Positions 1 through 18,449 of a stretch of DNA of 64,000 nucleotides are shown here, one piece after another (the first letter of the stretch is position 1; every line of letters begins with the position of its first letter). Location: the NCBI RefSeq assembly GCF_910596095.1, contig NC_056551.1, forward strand, positions 14,153,501-14,217,500. Direction: 5' to 3'. The position numbers and the translations under genes are program-made. Under the pieces are notes generated by a model. The model saw nothing but the letters and a program-made list of their open reading frames with translations. It made no database searches and was not told where the DNA came from. This DNA is from Thunnus maccoyii (Eukaryota; Chordata; Actinopteri; Scombriformes; Scombridae).

Positions 1-6068
<6,068 letters not shown>

Positions 6069-7556
6069 GTTGTCGATATGACAGGACGAGTGTTTGTGGC
6101 TTCAAGATTCAAGACAGACACACAGATGAGCTTCTCGTTTCCTTTGCACTGGATTTTTTTGCACTTTATAGACAATGCGGGTCAGATTGAAGACCTAAAG
6201 AATCCGAGGAAAAGTCTATTTGCAGCCTCAAAACATGCAGTGATGCCTTTGTCACTTATGATGATGATGTTGAGACAACCCAGATTTTTGGTGGCAAATT
6301 TCCCATTTGCTTGCCAACACAAGCCAGTTGGTTATAGCTAGAGCGGTTGCGACTAGCTGTTATGTAAGTGAATTAGACCACCCAGGAGGCTATAGCATCC
6401 CCGGATAAAGTATTTCTTTAGCTATCCATCCAGCTGTTCATGGTCGGCTGCTGCTGCTGCTGATAACATTAGGTCCTTCTCCATCTCGTCCAGCCATTAC
6501 TAAGCTAGCTAAGTGCTAGCTACTTACGCGCTATGACATTTCGTGTAAGGTTATCCAGGTTATCCTCTGAAGATAATGTCTCCGAGTGCGATGTGTCCGA
6601 CGTGTAACTTGTGAGATAGCGTTGCCCGACAAATTTATCCATCCTCAGTCAAGTGGAGCGTCCGTTTGACGCCACATAGCTGCCAGTCGAGCTATTTAAT
6701 TGTTCCAATTTACAACAAAACTGTGATTTTAGTTAGCTAACGCATTAGCGCGAATCAGCCTTTCGTCAACACACAAACAACAACCGCAGAGGCGACAGGG
6801 AAACGAAGCCTTCCTCTGCTGCAACTGTAGCTGCAAATGTGAAGCTACACAATTTGACATCTACCAAAAAAGACAGAGGTTTCTACCCAGCAGCCGAATC
6901 TCTGCAACCACAGCAATCTCTGGCTGCCAGCGATATCGCAACATCCGAGGAGCTGTTGCTGTTGATGATGGCGCGGGAGGAATTATGGGTAATGTAGTTC
7001 AGCGCGCAGCTGCAGCTTCCCCTCCCTCCCCTCCTATGCTCCCCTCGCGTATGTTCCATAGTCATATGCCGCGTTCAGGTTACGCCTCTCAGCCCGGATA
7101 TGAGCAGTGAGAGGAAAAAGTGTTCCCACTCCCCCCCCCCCCCCCAGTTTTAATTCAGAGTCGGATATATCAGGCATTTCTGAGAACGATTATGTCTCGA
7201 AAAGAACTACAAAAGTCCGGTGGAAAAACGTCTGCGAAGCCACCATCGCTGGCAGTTACATTGAAATAAAAGTCAAAACGGACTCTTCAGTTGATTCATC
7301 TAAATTAAAAAAGAGATTTGTTTTGTATTTAATTTGACTTGTTTCACTACAAATATGTAAATTTCAGTGTCTATAGGGTTAGATTTTAAAAAATGTCCCG
7401 TTCTACTAACAGTACGTGAATGCACCCCCATGCGCGTTCTCGACCGTGCACGCGGAAGAAGGACACCGTTTAGGAAAAAAGAAAAAAAAGAGCACACAGT
7501 GGGTGGGACTTGAGAGCAGCTGTTTGTTATAAGGGTGGGTGTAGGGTTGTACAGTC
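6069..7556. promoter_or_regulatory. Divergent intergenic promoter region between aak1 and anxa4
   Basis: About 1.4 kb lies between the aak1 start codon and the probable anxa4 first exon. I see no coding exon. The stretch from about 6500 to 7100 is richer in CpG than the flanks and holds the aak1 5' UTR and promoter. A C15 run is at 7131-7145. A TATA-like TTATAAG at 7527-7533 would suit an anxa4 start near 7557. Transcription start sites cannot be fixed from sequence alone. Confidence 0.55.
6981..7000 (-). promoter_or_regulatory. ZNF143/SBS-like promoter motif
   Basis: On the minus strand the site reads ACTACATTACCCATAATTC, close to the ZNF143/SBS consensus ACTACAATTCCCAGCATGC, which is common just upstream of vertebrate start sites. 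It lies about 0.9 kb upstream of the aak1 ATG in the CpG-richer part of the spacer, so it probably marks the aak1 core promoter. It differs from the consensus at several positions. Confidence 0.5.
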
Positions 7557-7584
7557 TGTACAGAGTACATTGTCTTCACGACAG
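7557..7584 (+). other. anxa4: Probable anxa4 5' UTR exon
   Basis: The sequence ends in ACAG followed by a strong GTAAGT donor at 7585. The next acceptor (TTTTACAG, ending at 8970) opens the exon carrying the start codon. A TATA-like motif lies 25-30 bases upstream. The donor is well supported by sequence; the 5' edge is a guess. Confidence 0.5.
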
Positions 7585-8970
7585 GTAAGTAAGGTGTTGA
7601 TGTCCAGTTTGCGGATTGTCATATTTCGAGATGTTCTGCTGTTTTTTAGTTGGCGCAGTGTGAAAGGCAGTTGGTGCGACGTCTGCAGGGTGTGTCCGCT
7701 CTAACTTCACGCCAACTTAACTGTTAACTGCTCTGCTTCCTGAATCACTTTTTGGCGTTTGCTTTACGTTTATCTCATCAATTAAGCTATCCTTGAACAT
7801 TAGGTTGGTATTTAACTGATTTGGGCAACACATTTAGGTGCAATGATAACCTTTGTGATCTTATATTGATATCAAGTCTCCTTGTAACGTACATTAATAC
7901 TTGTTACTACTATTTGAACTTCTACTACTACTCAACTCCTATTGCTCAATTTCCATAGAAGCCAAGCATTTGCTTTCATGGAAAGAAGTTCATTATGTAT
8001 TTGAAAATTAAGACCTGTAAGTTTGACAGGTTTATGTAAATGACACTGAAACACAATGTACACATTAACACATTTAAGTGTTAATGTGTCTGAATACACT
8101 GTGCTGCTGCTTTGGTTCATACCTGAAGCTATTTACCTGAGGAATAACATGCTACTATTTCATTTGTCCAGAAAGGGATTTCATTGTATTTACTCAATTT
8201 TTGCTTGAGCAGAAGTATCCACTTCATCTTTATTGACAGTCTATAATCCATACACAGAGTATGACATGTGATGTAAATACAGGGCAGGAATCACCTGCCC
8301 TGTATTTACATCACAAACCACTCAAGTGTTTCTGTTGACCTACACATAGAGTCCAGGACACTATGTTTGATTAGTTAATGTCCCCACTGACGACCTCCAG
8401 GACAGGAGTGCTGTGTTTGTCTGATTTGTAATACAAACTTTCATTGTGCTTGAATGTAAATAGAGGGAATCTCGGCTGTGTAAGGTAGACATACCCTTTA
8501 TGTAGCATTATAGCTTGTAAATTTAATTGCTCTTCTCAATATCTTTTTAATTAAATGGAGTTTGACAGATATATGATGACTGTGTCAGCGGGTAAGTTGA
8601 TCCACACAGGCAGGAAAACAGGAAGATTTGAAACCCCAAGCACTTGTTCTCAGTGGAGTAATTACAGGTGTGTCCCAACAAACAAGACACCATCTTAATG
8701 AGAGTAGCCCCCTTGATGCCAGCGTAGACATAGGACACAGGAGAGCCCATGAGCAAACGTGTGTGACGGAAACCCTCTCTGAGAAGATGAAGTGCATACA
8801 AAATTGATCAGAGGCTAATGAGGGTCACTTGCTGAGACAAAAAAAAACTGAGACAGTTTACTGCCCCTAAACCTGATGCTGCTGCTCCTTTCTTCATCTG
8901 TGTTATAAATGCAAAGGTCCTTGTGCATTTTTACATACATAACTAGCAGTGTTTATTTGTTCTTTTACAG
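7585..8970 (+). other. anxa4: anxa4 5' UTR intron
   Basis: Non-coding intron of about 1.4 kb between the probable first exon and the start-codon exon. Apart from the hairpin at 8267-8315 I see only ordinary AT-rich sequence and no exon or recognisable mobile element. Confidence 0.5.
8267..8315. repeat. Perfect 22-bp inverted repeat with 5-nt loop
   Basis: Arms 8267-8288 and 8294-8315 are exact reverse complements around the loop AATCA, inside the first anxa4 intron. No flanking target duplication is evident. It could be a template-switch product or a small foldback remnant. Confidence 0.95.
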
Positions 8971-9008
8971 CTTTCTTCACCTCCAGTTTGGAAACCCATA
9001 CTCTCCTA

Positions 9009-12000
9009 CAATGGCAGCGGTAAGTCTCAACATATGTCATGTACTCAACATTTACATTTATTTGCATCATTAGTAGGAAGCTGGTCTCTATTGTTGTGCT
9101 TGGTTTTGAATCGGACTGGATAGAAATGACCTATTATAATTTGTCATTTCTTATTAGAATTATATTGTAATGAGATGGTGCTGTTGTGATACACATTTGC
9201 TTTTGCAATCAGGGATAAAAGTTAAGTCTTATGTCTGTCCTTTTAAATACAAAACAGACACAAAATGTGCTATAATTGTTTTGAGTTTACGCTTCCTGTC
9301 AATGTTACTCATAACAATACTTTGCAGTCTAAAGCAGTTGTCAGAAGTTAAGCAGTTTATTTATTTAATGTGATTTTATTTTAAGTCATAATGCATTATA
9401 CAGATAGTATCAAAAATCTTTGTGGTCATTGAGATTTTGATTTCAACTCAAATTCGCCAACCTTAGAGGGAGAAATTATTCTCATAATAGTTTTTTTTTT
9501 AAAGTCTGCAGTAAATATCTCAAAAAGAGACATTTAACTCTAACTTTTTCTAATATTTTGAAATGATAAAATGCACCTGCTATTGACAAATGAATAGATA
9601 AATGTGCTGTGTAGCGTACTTGCCTTGAACTTTTGAATAATCAGTGTTATTTAGTATTTACACATCCCCTCTGTTTTAAGACATAAAAATACTTTGAATA
9701 ATAATTTGTCTCATATGGTTTTCTGACAAAAACAAAATTCTTACAAATTCTTTAAAAGCACATTTACTCCTTCATCACTGGAAAAGTCTGAATCTATGAA
9801 TATGCAAGTATGTTTAATTTCAAAAGATTGTCACAAGATGTCTCCTACTTCACTGAAAAGGCCACTCAGTGAGTTTGTCCTGGAAGTTTCAAATTTCAAC
9901 ATCATTCAAATTTCAACGTCATAATTTTTTAATTTGCATACTGAGTCATGATTATCATACTTGTTCATGCATGTCTTTAATTCAAATTTGAGGTGAGCAC
10001 GGAGAAACTTTCCCTCTTTAGCAGATATGTGTGAAAACAGATCTCTAAATTCTGCACATGCATCACTCTGCACAGTGACGCTCAAACATCCAAGTGTTGT
10101 TACAATAAGCAAAACACATTTGTTAGTGAAGTGGTCATTAGTGTCTACTATTTTATTTCTGTTTAACAGATACATGGTTCTAATTTTGTCATTTAAAATA
10201 ATCTATAACCAGATCGGAAACCGTGGTGCAGTGACTGAGGCGGCTGGTTTTGACGCAGAAGCGGATGTCCAGAGGCTGAGAGGAGCCATGAAGGGAGCTG
10301 GTGAGTAATCCAGCCGCTGTTCTCCAGAAACCATCATTAGCCAAATATATGTTTGACCGTGTCGTCAAAACTCGGTCTCCATGGAAAAAAAATGTAATTA
10401 TTCTCTTCTTCTGTCTCTCTCCTCCTCTCCAGGAAAGTTTGAAAACTAAATTGCTCAGTCCATTCATTCTGCTGAGTGTGTCCTTGTACTTTGCCTCATC
10501 TTTACATATTGTGTTGTTAAGCTTTCACTCAAGGTGATATGGATAGATAGATATGGCAAGAGAAATTAATCTTGCCTTTGCTGATAGTGCAAAAGTAGTA
10601 AACTAATCTCATGAGTTACACCGTTCTTACACCATGTTAGCAGGTATGTAAGAGGTACATCCTGACAAACATTCAAGAGTCTGTAACAATCACAGTTTTC
10701 TCTCTATCTGCAAATTTATAGTGTGGAATGTTGATGCTGTTAGGGTTTGCTACCATAATCGTCTTCCCCTGACTCTAGTTTGAGCTCTATTGCAAACACA
10801 TGGTTTCCATGTCAATACTAACAAACAATTTCAGATCATCTCCATGGTTGCAGTGCTAAACATTCAGACTGAACCCTTGTTCTTGTCTGAATAGAAATAC
10901 ATGATCCTTACAATGTTAGACATTTAAGATTAATATCAGTTTTAGGTGAAGAGATTCAATATTATAATATTTTCTTGCAGGCACTGATGAGGCAGCTGTC
11001 ATCGATGTACTATCACACCGTACAATTGCCCAGAGGCAGCGCATCAAAGAGGCCTACAAACAAGCAGTGGGCAAGGTGAGAGCTTTTGACTGAGCTGTAC
11101 TCTTAGGCAGCAAATGAAGTTTTTCTTTTGCGAATGAAAAAGTGATTTCATCCTAAATAAAGATGCATAAAGCAAAGAAATGACTGCTGCTGTACTAGAA
11201 GAATTGAAAAAAGCAGTTTTGATGGAATCTGTTGGCAGCAGCAGCAGCAGTGGATGTGTCATCTCTTAACCTCTTACTCCAGTTACACCATCATTTTTTT
11301 CACTTTAGGTGGGGTTTTACTTTGTTAACAAAACACTGATAATATGTAAGTTAACCATTAACTGTAAAGCAGAAATGAATACCCGCCTGTAAACAAACTG
11401 GGACAGAGGGGGACTTGTAATCTGTAGGAAGCAGGAATGTTCCCTTCTATAAAAAAACAAAATAATCGAACCCACTTAACCCACAGAAGTTTGCTGCCCA
11501 CTGACTGCTTCTTTGTTTCATTATTATATGGATCAATATATTAACTAAAAGGGAAGTCTGGGATGTTTATTGTATTGACATAATGAGATACTGACCAGCA
11601 CACTATGCAGTGCCTGATACAAGGTCAATAAATCAATTACCTGAAAGTTTCCAGTGAGGAAGGTACAGAAAAGTCAAAGCTTGTGTGTGAAATCCTTACA
11701 GGCAGAAAGAGTGAGTCATGTTGCACAAGGCGACGCCCACATGTGGTCACAAGGCAAGTTGTTCACAAGCCAGAAACCACACCCTCTAGTGGAGACAGCG
11801 GTCCTGCTCCTGGAATGTGTGAAGTTGTGTGTCATGTCCACGTTGGCAGCACAAGACCTAAACATAAAGCCATTATTAACTGGTTTTAATGTGAAATATA
11901 ATCACCTTGCATTAAAGATGCCGATCTTGATGAAGTTATTGAAGCACTGTGGATGACTGTTGGTTTTCATGTTCCCATCCCCCTGCAGGATCTTGCAGAT

Positions 12001-15000
12001 GATCTGTCCTCGGAGCTGAGTGGGAACTTCAGGAGCGTCGTTCTTGGTCTGCTGATGCTGGCCCCTGTCTACGATGCTCATGAGCTGAGAAGCGCAATAA
12101 AGGTCAGAGCTTCTCATTTACTTGCTCTGTCCTTAAAGGAAAAGTTTGGTGATATTCTGTATTTTTCCAATTCTTAACAAATCCCATGAAAAGACCAAAA
12201 CCAACAATGAAGCAAAGCCTAAGCCTGAAATAGCTTATTCCTCTGTGCCATAGATCTCCATATGTTGTCCTAAAGTTGTTAAAAACACATCAGTGAGCCA
12301 CACTGTTGCACTGGGTGACGTCATTATGATGAACACGAGCACTGTACTTTATTTTCAGTCAATCCCACATACTGCTGCTGTGCTGTAAGTACTCATCAGA
12401 GCACCAAATCTGTGGCAGAAAATGGTCTCCAGCAAATGCACTGTTAACTTGTGATTGGGTTAAATTTACTATAAACTACAGTGCCTAGCTGTTTTAAATT
12501 ATTTAGCCTTTTCTTAAAAATGACTTTTTTCATGACATGTCTTCAGTAGGAATGAATGAGCTTGGGGCTGACAGCCTCAGACAGGGTAGGGAAATTGGAA
12601 AGTATTTAGAGCCGAACTGTTGGTTTTGATCTTTTTGTGGGAATTTTTGACAAAAACAAAAAACATATTATACAGTAAACCTATCCTTTAAGTTACTTTT
12701 CCTTAAATCCGTAAACTTATCCCACTTTCCTTGTATCTTCATATTTTGTTTTAACATGTCCATATATATTGACTGATCACAGGGGGCTGGAACAGAGGAG
12801 GCTTGCCTCATCGATATTCTCGCTTCAAGGTCAAACGCTGAAATAAATACCATCAATGCTTTCTACAAGAAAGGTATTGTAAGTGTGTCACTTCCATGAA
12901 TAGAATTTCTGACATCAGGTCATGCTACTATATAGGTTGTGTATGATATCTGATAGTATGCATCAGTGACTAAGCCCCTGTTCTTTGTTTTTTTTGTTTT
13001 TTTCAAGATGCAATGACATCCATTATTAGAAAACGGTGCATGGCATAAATTATTTATAACAGCCATTCTTGCTGTGTATGTGGAAGTTTATTGTTTGCTT
13101 ATTTGTTCTTCTGTTGTTACAATGATGGCAATCAGCAAATGCTTTTTACATGGTTTTGTCTTTCAACTCGCACAAATTAACTGTTAAGATGTATTGCTTA
13201 CATGCATATGATTTGTGCCTATTATACCAGCATAATTGGTGAAGTTAACACAATGTAACATTAGTGTAACTGTTACTACTTATATTGCATTCAATTGTAA
13301 ATATTTGCTTGCCAAACATAATTCATAACCCTCCTATCGGTCATAGGCTACTTTCGGGGACAAATTTCGGACTAAAGATGTGTATATATATATATAATGA
13401 TTATGGATTAATAATAGGTCACTGTGTTTTGTTGTTTTTTGTGGCTAAAAATCAGTCAATTCAGCAATAACTGAAATAACTCCATCCTTAATTTTTTTTT
13501 TATTCTTTATCATCTCATTTATGGCAGAACATGGTAAGAGCCTGGAAGACGATGTGTGTGGAGACACATCTGGAATGTTTCAGAGAGTTTTGGTCTCTTT
13601 ACTCACGGTGAGCAAACATTGACGTACAACTACTCTGGCCCAGTGCAATACAACTACCTTAGATTATTTTAATGATAGATTCTCACAGATCATATAAAAC
13701 TGTATTGTTGAAAATGAAAATTTAATTCAACTAAAGAATATAATTCAAATAGTAGAGTGTACATATTCAGTCTCTTATTTCTTAGTGGAAAAATGTCAAC
13801 ACTTTATGAGATCAATTTTCTCATGTCTGTTGGACTTGCAAGAACACTTGTAAAATGTCAATAGGAAGTATTTGCACGTACTGTACATAATTTGTTTAGG
13901 GAAGAGGAACCAGTAGTCATTTTGTCATAAAAACACTTTTTTTCTGTTGACATAATGCAATCATTAACTTGTTTTCTCTTAATCTGCTGTGTCTACTGTG
14001 TTTCAGGCTGGACGGGATGAAAGCGACAATGTGGACGAGGCCCAGGCTATGCAAGACGCCAAGGCAAGGGTTCAGGTCTTAAGATGAAAGTATTTGTTTA
14101 AGTTTTGACTTCCAGTATAATTTTTTTTAAAAATGTTTGTCGTTGCAGGAAATCTATGAGGCTGGCGAGGCTCGATGGGGCACAGATGAGGTTAAATTCC
14201 TCACTGTGCTTTGTGTGAGGAACAGAAAGCATCTGTTACGAGGTATTATTACAACATATCCGCAAACATCATCACTTAATGTCCTTGTGTTTATTAGTGT
14301 TGTGTGTCATGTGAATGTACTTCCTTTTACTCCTTTAAATAGGGAGTAAATGAGCTTCATTCATGAAGTGTGTAGTGTCATGAAACAAAAAAACTCATAG
14401 TTAGATTGATTTCTTTTTACTACAGTGGCACAACAGGACATTATTATCCACCTCCACATTAATCATATTATGTCCTCATTCAGTGTTCGATGAGTATCAG
14501 AAGATTTCTGGAAGAGACATTGAGGACAGCATTAAGCGGGAGATGTCTGGTTGTCTGGAGGACGTCTTCCTGGCCATAGGTTTGTCTCCTCTGTTACTTG
14601 TTGCTAATTTATAGAGATTCAGCCTTGTTAATGGAATCTGCAAACAAAAAAAGACATTTTAGTACTTACTGCCAGTTTACCAAGTGGTCTGTGGGTAGTT
14701 TTGTGCAGAAACACACTGCATTGACTGCTTTTTACCAAAATGGTCACCAAAGTTGAAAAGATGAGGAACTCTTAAGCCTTAGGAGACGCATATTTTCAGT
14801 TTTGTACATTTGGCCATTAAAAATCTTGTATTGTGGTCCAAAATAATAAGAAAAATTCAGTTGATTACAATTATCTACATTTAATGCTAATGTTGTGAAA
14901 CTGGTGCCCATCTTTTGTTGAAACTGTCATAGAGGTGTGTTAATTCAACTCTGCAGTTGTTGGTGGTGTATTCTGTTATCTATATTCTGTCAAAAGAGCC

Positions 15001-18000
15001 TGTCTCCGGACATGTACATTCTGTGCATTATACAGTTGAATGTAGAGTAAACTTTATTGTCTCCGAGGGGAAGTTTGTCTTTGGCACAGTGTTACAGTCC
15101 GTTGCTTCACATAAAAAAACGTGAGAAATGATTGACACAATGCTACACAGCTGCTTCACATAAAAACATTCTAAAAACATAAGAGACATTTGACTATACA
15201 TCTGACATTGACAATATAAGAGCTTAAAAAGAAACTGTAAGAATTAAAGTGCATAAGTGCTAAAGTGCTTGTGTATTTATTGCACATTGCTCTTTTGCAC
15301 TAAGATTTAGCATTAAGAGTTCAGCACCTTGATGGAGGCTGGAACAAACGACAGCTTCAAGCGGTTTGATTTGCACTTTGGCACATGGAGCATTCTTCCT
15401 GATGGCAGAGGTTCGTATTCAGAGAAGAGGGGATCTGCAATTATTTTGTTGCTTGTTTCATGACTGCCTGCTTGTATAGGCTCTATATGGGCTCATATTC
15501 TTTCTTCCCTATCACCTTCATAGCCATTCAGTGCATGGTGGCAAGCCTGCTTTTCAGTTGCACTGTTAGGTTGCCAAACCCTGCTGTAATTCCATATCTA
15601 ATTATGCTCTCTAGGATTGCCCGTTCAGCATGATCGGACTGCTCACTCCATACAGCCTCAATCACCTTAGAAAGTAAAGTCTCTGCTGCAGTCTATTGCA
15701 CAGGTTATCGGTGTGTGTTTTCCAGCTAAGAAGGTTGTCTATGCGGACAAGTAGGTATTTATACAAGGACACCTGAATGATTATCTTGTTTTTGATGACC
15801 AGTGACTCTTGGTCAGTCACTTGCCTCAGGTCAAGGACCATCTCCTGTGTTTTTGTAACATTTAGAAGGAGATGGTTGGTGTCACACCAATTGATGAAGG
15901 AGTGTATCTCATTGTGGTACACAGAAGTGTCCATGTCCTTGTGAAGAAGGCTCAAAATCACAGTATCATCAGCGAGTTTTATAATATAATTATTACAGTG
16001 TACTTTCCTGCAGTCATTAGTGTACAATGTAAAATGTGTAGGTGATACCACACAACCATGTGGGACCCCTGTATTGCTGTGTTTGGTCTCTAACAGTGTC
16101 CCATTGACCTTCACTTGCTGTGTCCTGTTAGTTAAAAAAGAATAAAATCTAATCAGGGTAGTTTTAACACTCATGTCCTTCAGCTTCTCTAAAAGCAGGT
16201 AGGGTTGCACAGCATTAAACGCTGAACTAAAATCAATGAATAAAATTTGAGTGTAGTGTTTTATGTTCTCAAGGTGCTTAGAGATAATTAGCGAAATGCT
16301 GAGGATGGCGTCTTCAGTGCTGTGCTTATGCTTACAGGCAAATTGACATGTATATAACATTGGCTCGACTTCCTTCTTGACCAGGGACACTACAAATTTC
16401 TCAAAACATTTCATTAAAATCAAGGAGAAAGCTACAATCATGATATACTGTGGCACAGGACTTTTTAGGACCTGGTTTTATGAGTGACTTCTTCCACAAA
16501 GCTGGGATAGTGTGAGTGTCTAAGTACACCATGCTGATGTCAATTCCACACAGCTTTTGAGCTAAAAAGCTGGCAGTCCGTCTGGGCCTGTGGACTTATT
16601 AGTGCACACCCTACTGAAAGGACGGTGGAGAGTAGATAGGTCCACTTCTAGCCAGCAGGTGGCGTCAGTGTCTGGCAGAGACTGCAACATATTGTCACAC
16701 ATGAGAGAAGTTTTGTGAATTCAGACCTCAAGTAAAAGTCCTTCAGCTCATTTGATTTTTGTTGTTCATCCAAGGTGATAATTTGTTTTTTTGCAGGGTT
16801 CATATTGGTAACTGATTTCATTGTGTCCTAAAGTTTTCTAGTGTTTGAAGTTTGCCTGTGTTGCTTCCTTGCATTTGTAAGGAGTTGTTTAAGTTCTCTT
16901 TGAACTACTGACAGTCCTGCCCTGTCTTCATTTCTAAAGGCTTGCTTTTTCCTATTTATGCAGTCTTTAATTTCTTTTGTAATATAGAGTTTATTGTTAG
17001 GATAGATGACAACATCCTTCTTGGCTACCACAATGTTGACACAGAATTGAATATAACCCACTATGGTAACAAAACCTCATCAAGCTCTAGTGCATGGAAT
17101 AAGGACCAATCTGTGCACATAAAACACCCCCTCCGTGTCTCAATTTAATCATCTGTCCACACATTAACAGTCTTATGTTCAGGTTTGCTTGACTTGAAAA
17201 CCAATTTATATCAGGGAATTAGGTATATCGAATTGTGGTCTGAGATGGAAAGAAGGGGCTTTGACTTAGCAGAATACACACTCTTAATGTTGCCATAGTA
17301 TCTATCAAAAGATCTTGCATCATATTTATGTTTTAAAAGCATTGCTTCTAATGCATAGCCTCTAATGTGCTGGGATTTGCTTTTGCTTTACAGTGAAATG
17401 CTTGAGGAACAAGCCAGCGTTCTTTGCAGAACGATTATACAAATCAATGAAGGTAAATATTTCATGCTTGTAGCTTGGAGCTACTGTACTGTAATGTGTA
17501 GCCACTACACTTTCTTCTTTTTCTGATGCTAAATTTGTCATAGTATTAAGTAAATGCACAGTATGTCCTTCTGCTGTCTGTTTCTGTGTCCATGTGACTT
17601 GTCATCTGCATTTGGAGATCAAGGCACCAACCACAGATATAAACAATTTGTTTTAATTTGGTTCATTGGTTACAAATATACATAATTACAGTAGATACAT
17701 CAGCTATAAGAAAAGCAGACTGATTTAATTATTCTCTCTGAGGCAAAGTCTAGTGCAGTATAAACACACTTTCTCTCTCTTGTCAGGGGCTGGGAACCAC
17801 AGACAGTGTCCTCATCAGAATTATGGTTTCCAGGGCTGAGATTGACATGCTGGACATCAAGGCGCAGTTCCTGAAGATGTATGGCAAGACTCTCTACTCC
17901 TTCATCAAGGTGAGGCACTAAAAACCAGGGGCGGGGAAATACTGTAGTCAGCAAAAGCTTTGCAATACATCAGCCAGGATTTAATCATAATGGCAGTTTT

Positions 18001-18257
18001 AACTTGATGTAATGCCTTAATGCTGTTTTGAACTTTGACTTTTTTTTTACTGCATATGTTTCATTTGATTAGCTAAAGTCCAATCTGTATGAGTAATATT
18101 ATCTGTTTTTTCAAAAGTCTGAATCTGAAAATATCTCAGTGTTATCAGTTTGGCTTCATGGTCCTTTGAAGTCTCACAGATTTTTTTTCCATTTGCGCAG
18201 GGAGACACATCTGGTGACTACCGCAAAATCCTGCTGGAGCTGTGCGGAGGAGAATAA
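9009..18257 (+). CDS. anxa4: Annexin A4 (anxa4), complete
   Basis: Calcium-dependent phospholipid-binding protein of the cytosol and membrane surface. Coding exons are 9009-9017, 10213-10300, 10981-11075, 11989-12102, 12783-12873, 13528-13607, 14007-14063, 14149-14242, 14484-14579, 17394-17452, 17787-17909 and 18201-18257. They total 963 nt and 320 residues, against about 320 for ANXA4. Four annexin repeats are present. Type II calcium sites are visible at K-G-A-G-T (30-34), K-G-A-G-T (102-106), W-G-T-D (188-191) and K-G-L-G-T (261-265), each followed by its acidic cap residue. The C-terminus ends in LCGGE. The start exon carries only M-A-A before the first long intron, the usual annexin layout. 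One intron (after 14063) uses a GC donor. The protein resembles ANXA4 more than ANXA3 or ANXA5 (for example [20 protein letters not shown]), and the aak1 neighbour agrees. Confidence 0.95.
15040..17300 (-). mobile_element. CR1/L2/Rex-like LINE, 5'-truncated and decayed
   Basis: A non-LTR retrotransposon lies antisense in the anxa4 intron between 14579 and 17394. The region 15662-16456 encodes reverse transcriptase blocks in order: [32 protein letters not shown] (for the usual FADD) and [16 protein letters not shown]. The end of the domain resembles [10 protein letters not shown] and [11 protein letters not shown]. Upstream, 16828-17061 encodes the linker that precedes RT in these elements. 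Downstream (to about 15500) the frame continues as recognisable C-terminal sequence ([19 protein letters not shown]) but with stops. The endonuclease is missing, so the copy is 5'-truncated. The 3' end near 15045 reads as a short tail with the AATAAAG-type terminus seen in these families. Exact ends are uncertain. Confidence 0.85.
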
Positions 18258-18419
18258 CAGAAAGATCAGATGAATATCCACCTCTTGATTCTGCAAACCA
18301 TGTTATTATCTTTCCTCTTTTGATGACTATATTGTCCTGCATTGTACCTTTTTTTTCTTCCATGGCCTTAACATTTCACTGATTGACCCTAGTGTCTTGT
18401 TTTACTGTCTGTAATGCCA

Positions 18420-18425
18420 ATTAAA
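18420..18425 (+). terminator. anxa4: anxa4 polyadenylation signal (ATTAAA)
   Basis: ATTAAA lies 163 bases past the anxa4 stop codon and is followed within 40 bases by a GT-rich stretch. This is a plausible 3' end for the mRNA. Confidence 0.6.
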
Positions 18426-18449
18426 CCAAAGACCAACGACCTTTTACAC

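Noticed and set aside
8267-8315. microRNA precursor
   Set aside because: The stem is only 22 bp with a 5-nt loop, too short for a normal pre-miRNA with flanking stem.
9009-18257. Annexin A3 as the identity of the annexin gene
   Set aside because: Repeat 2 and 3 wording ([32 protein letters not shown]) and the ending fit ANXA4, and ANXA3 lies beside BMP2K rather than AAK1.
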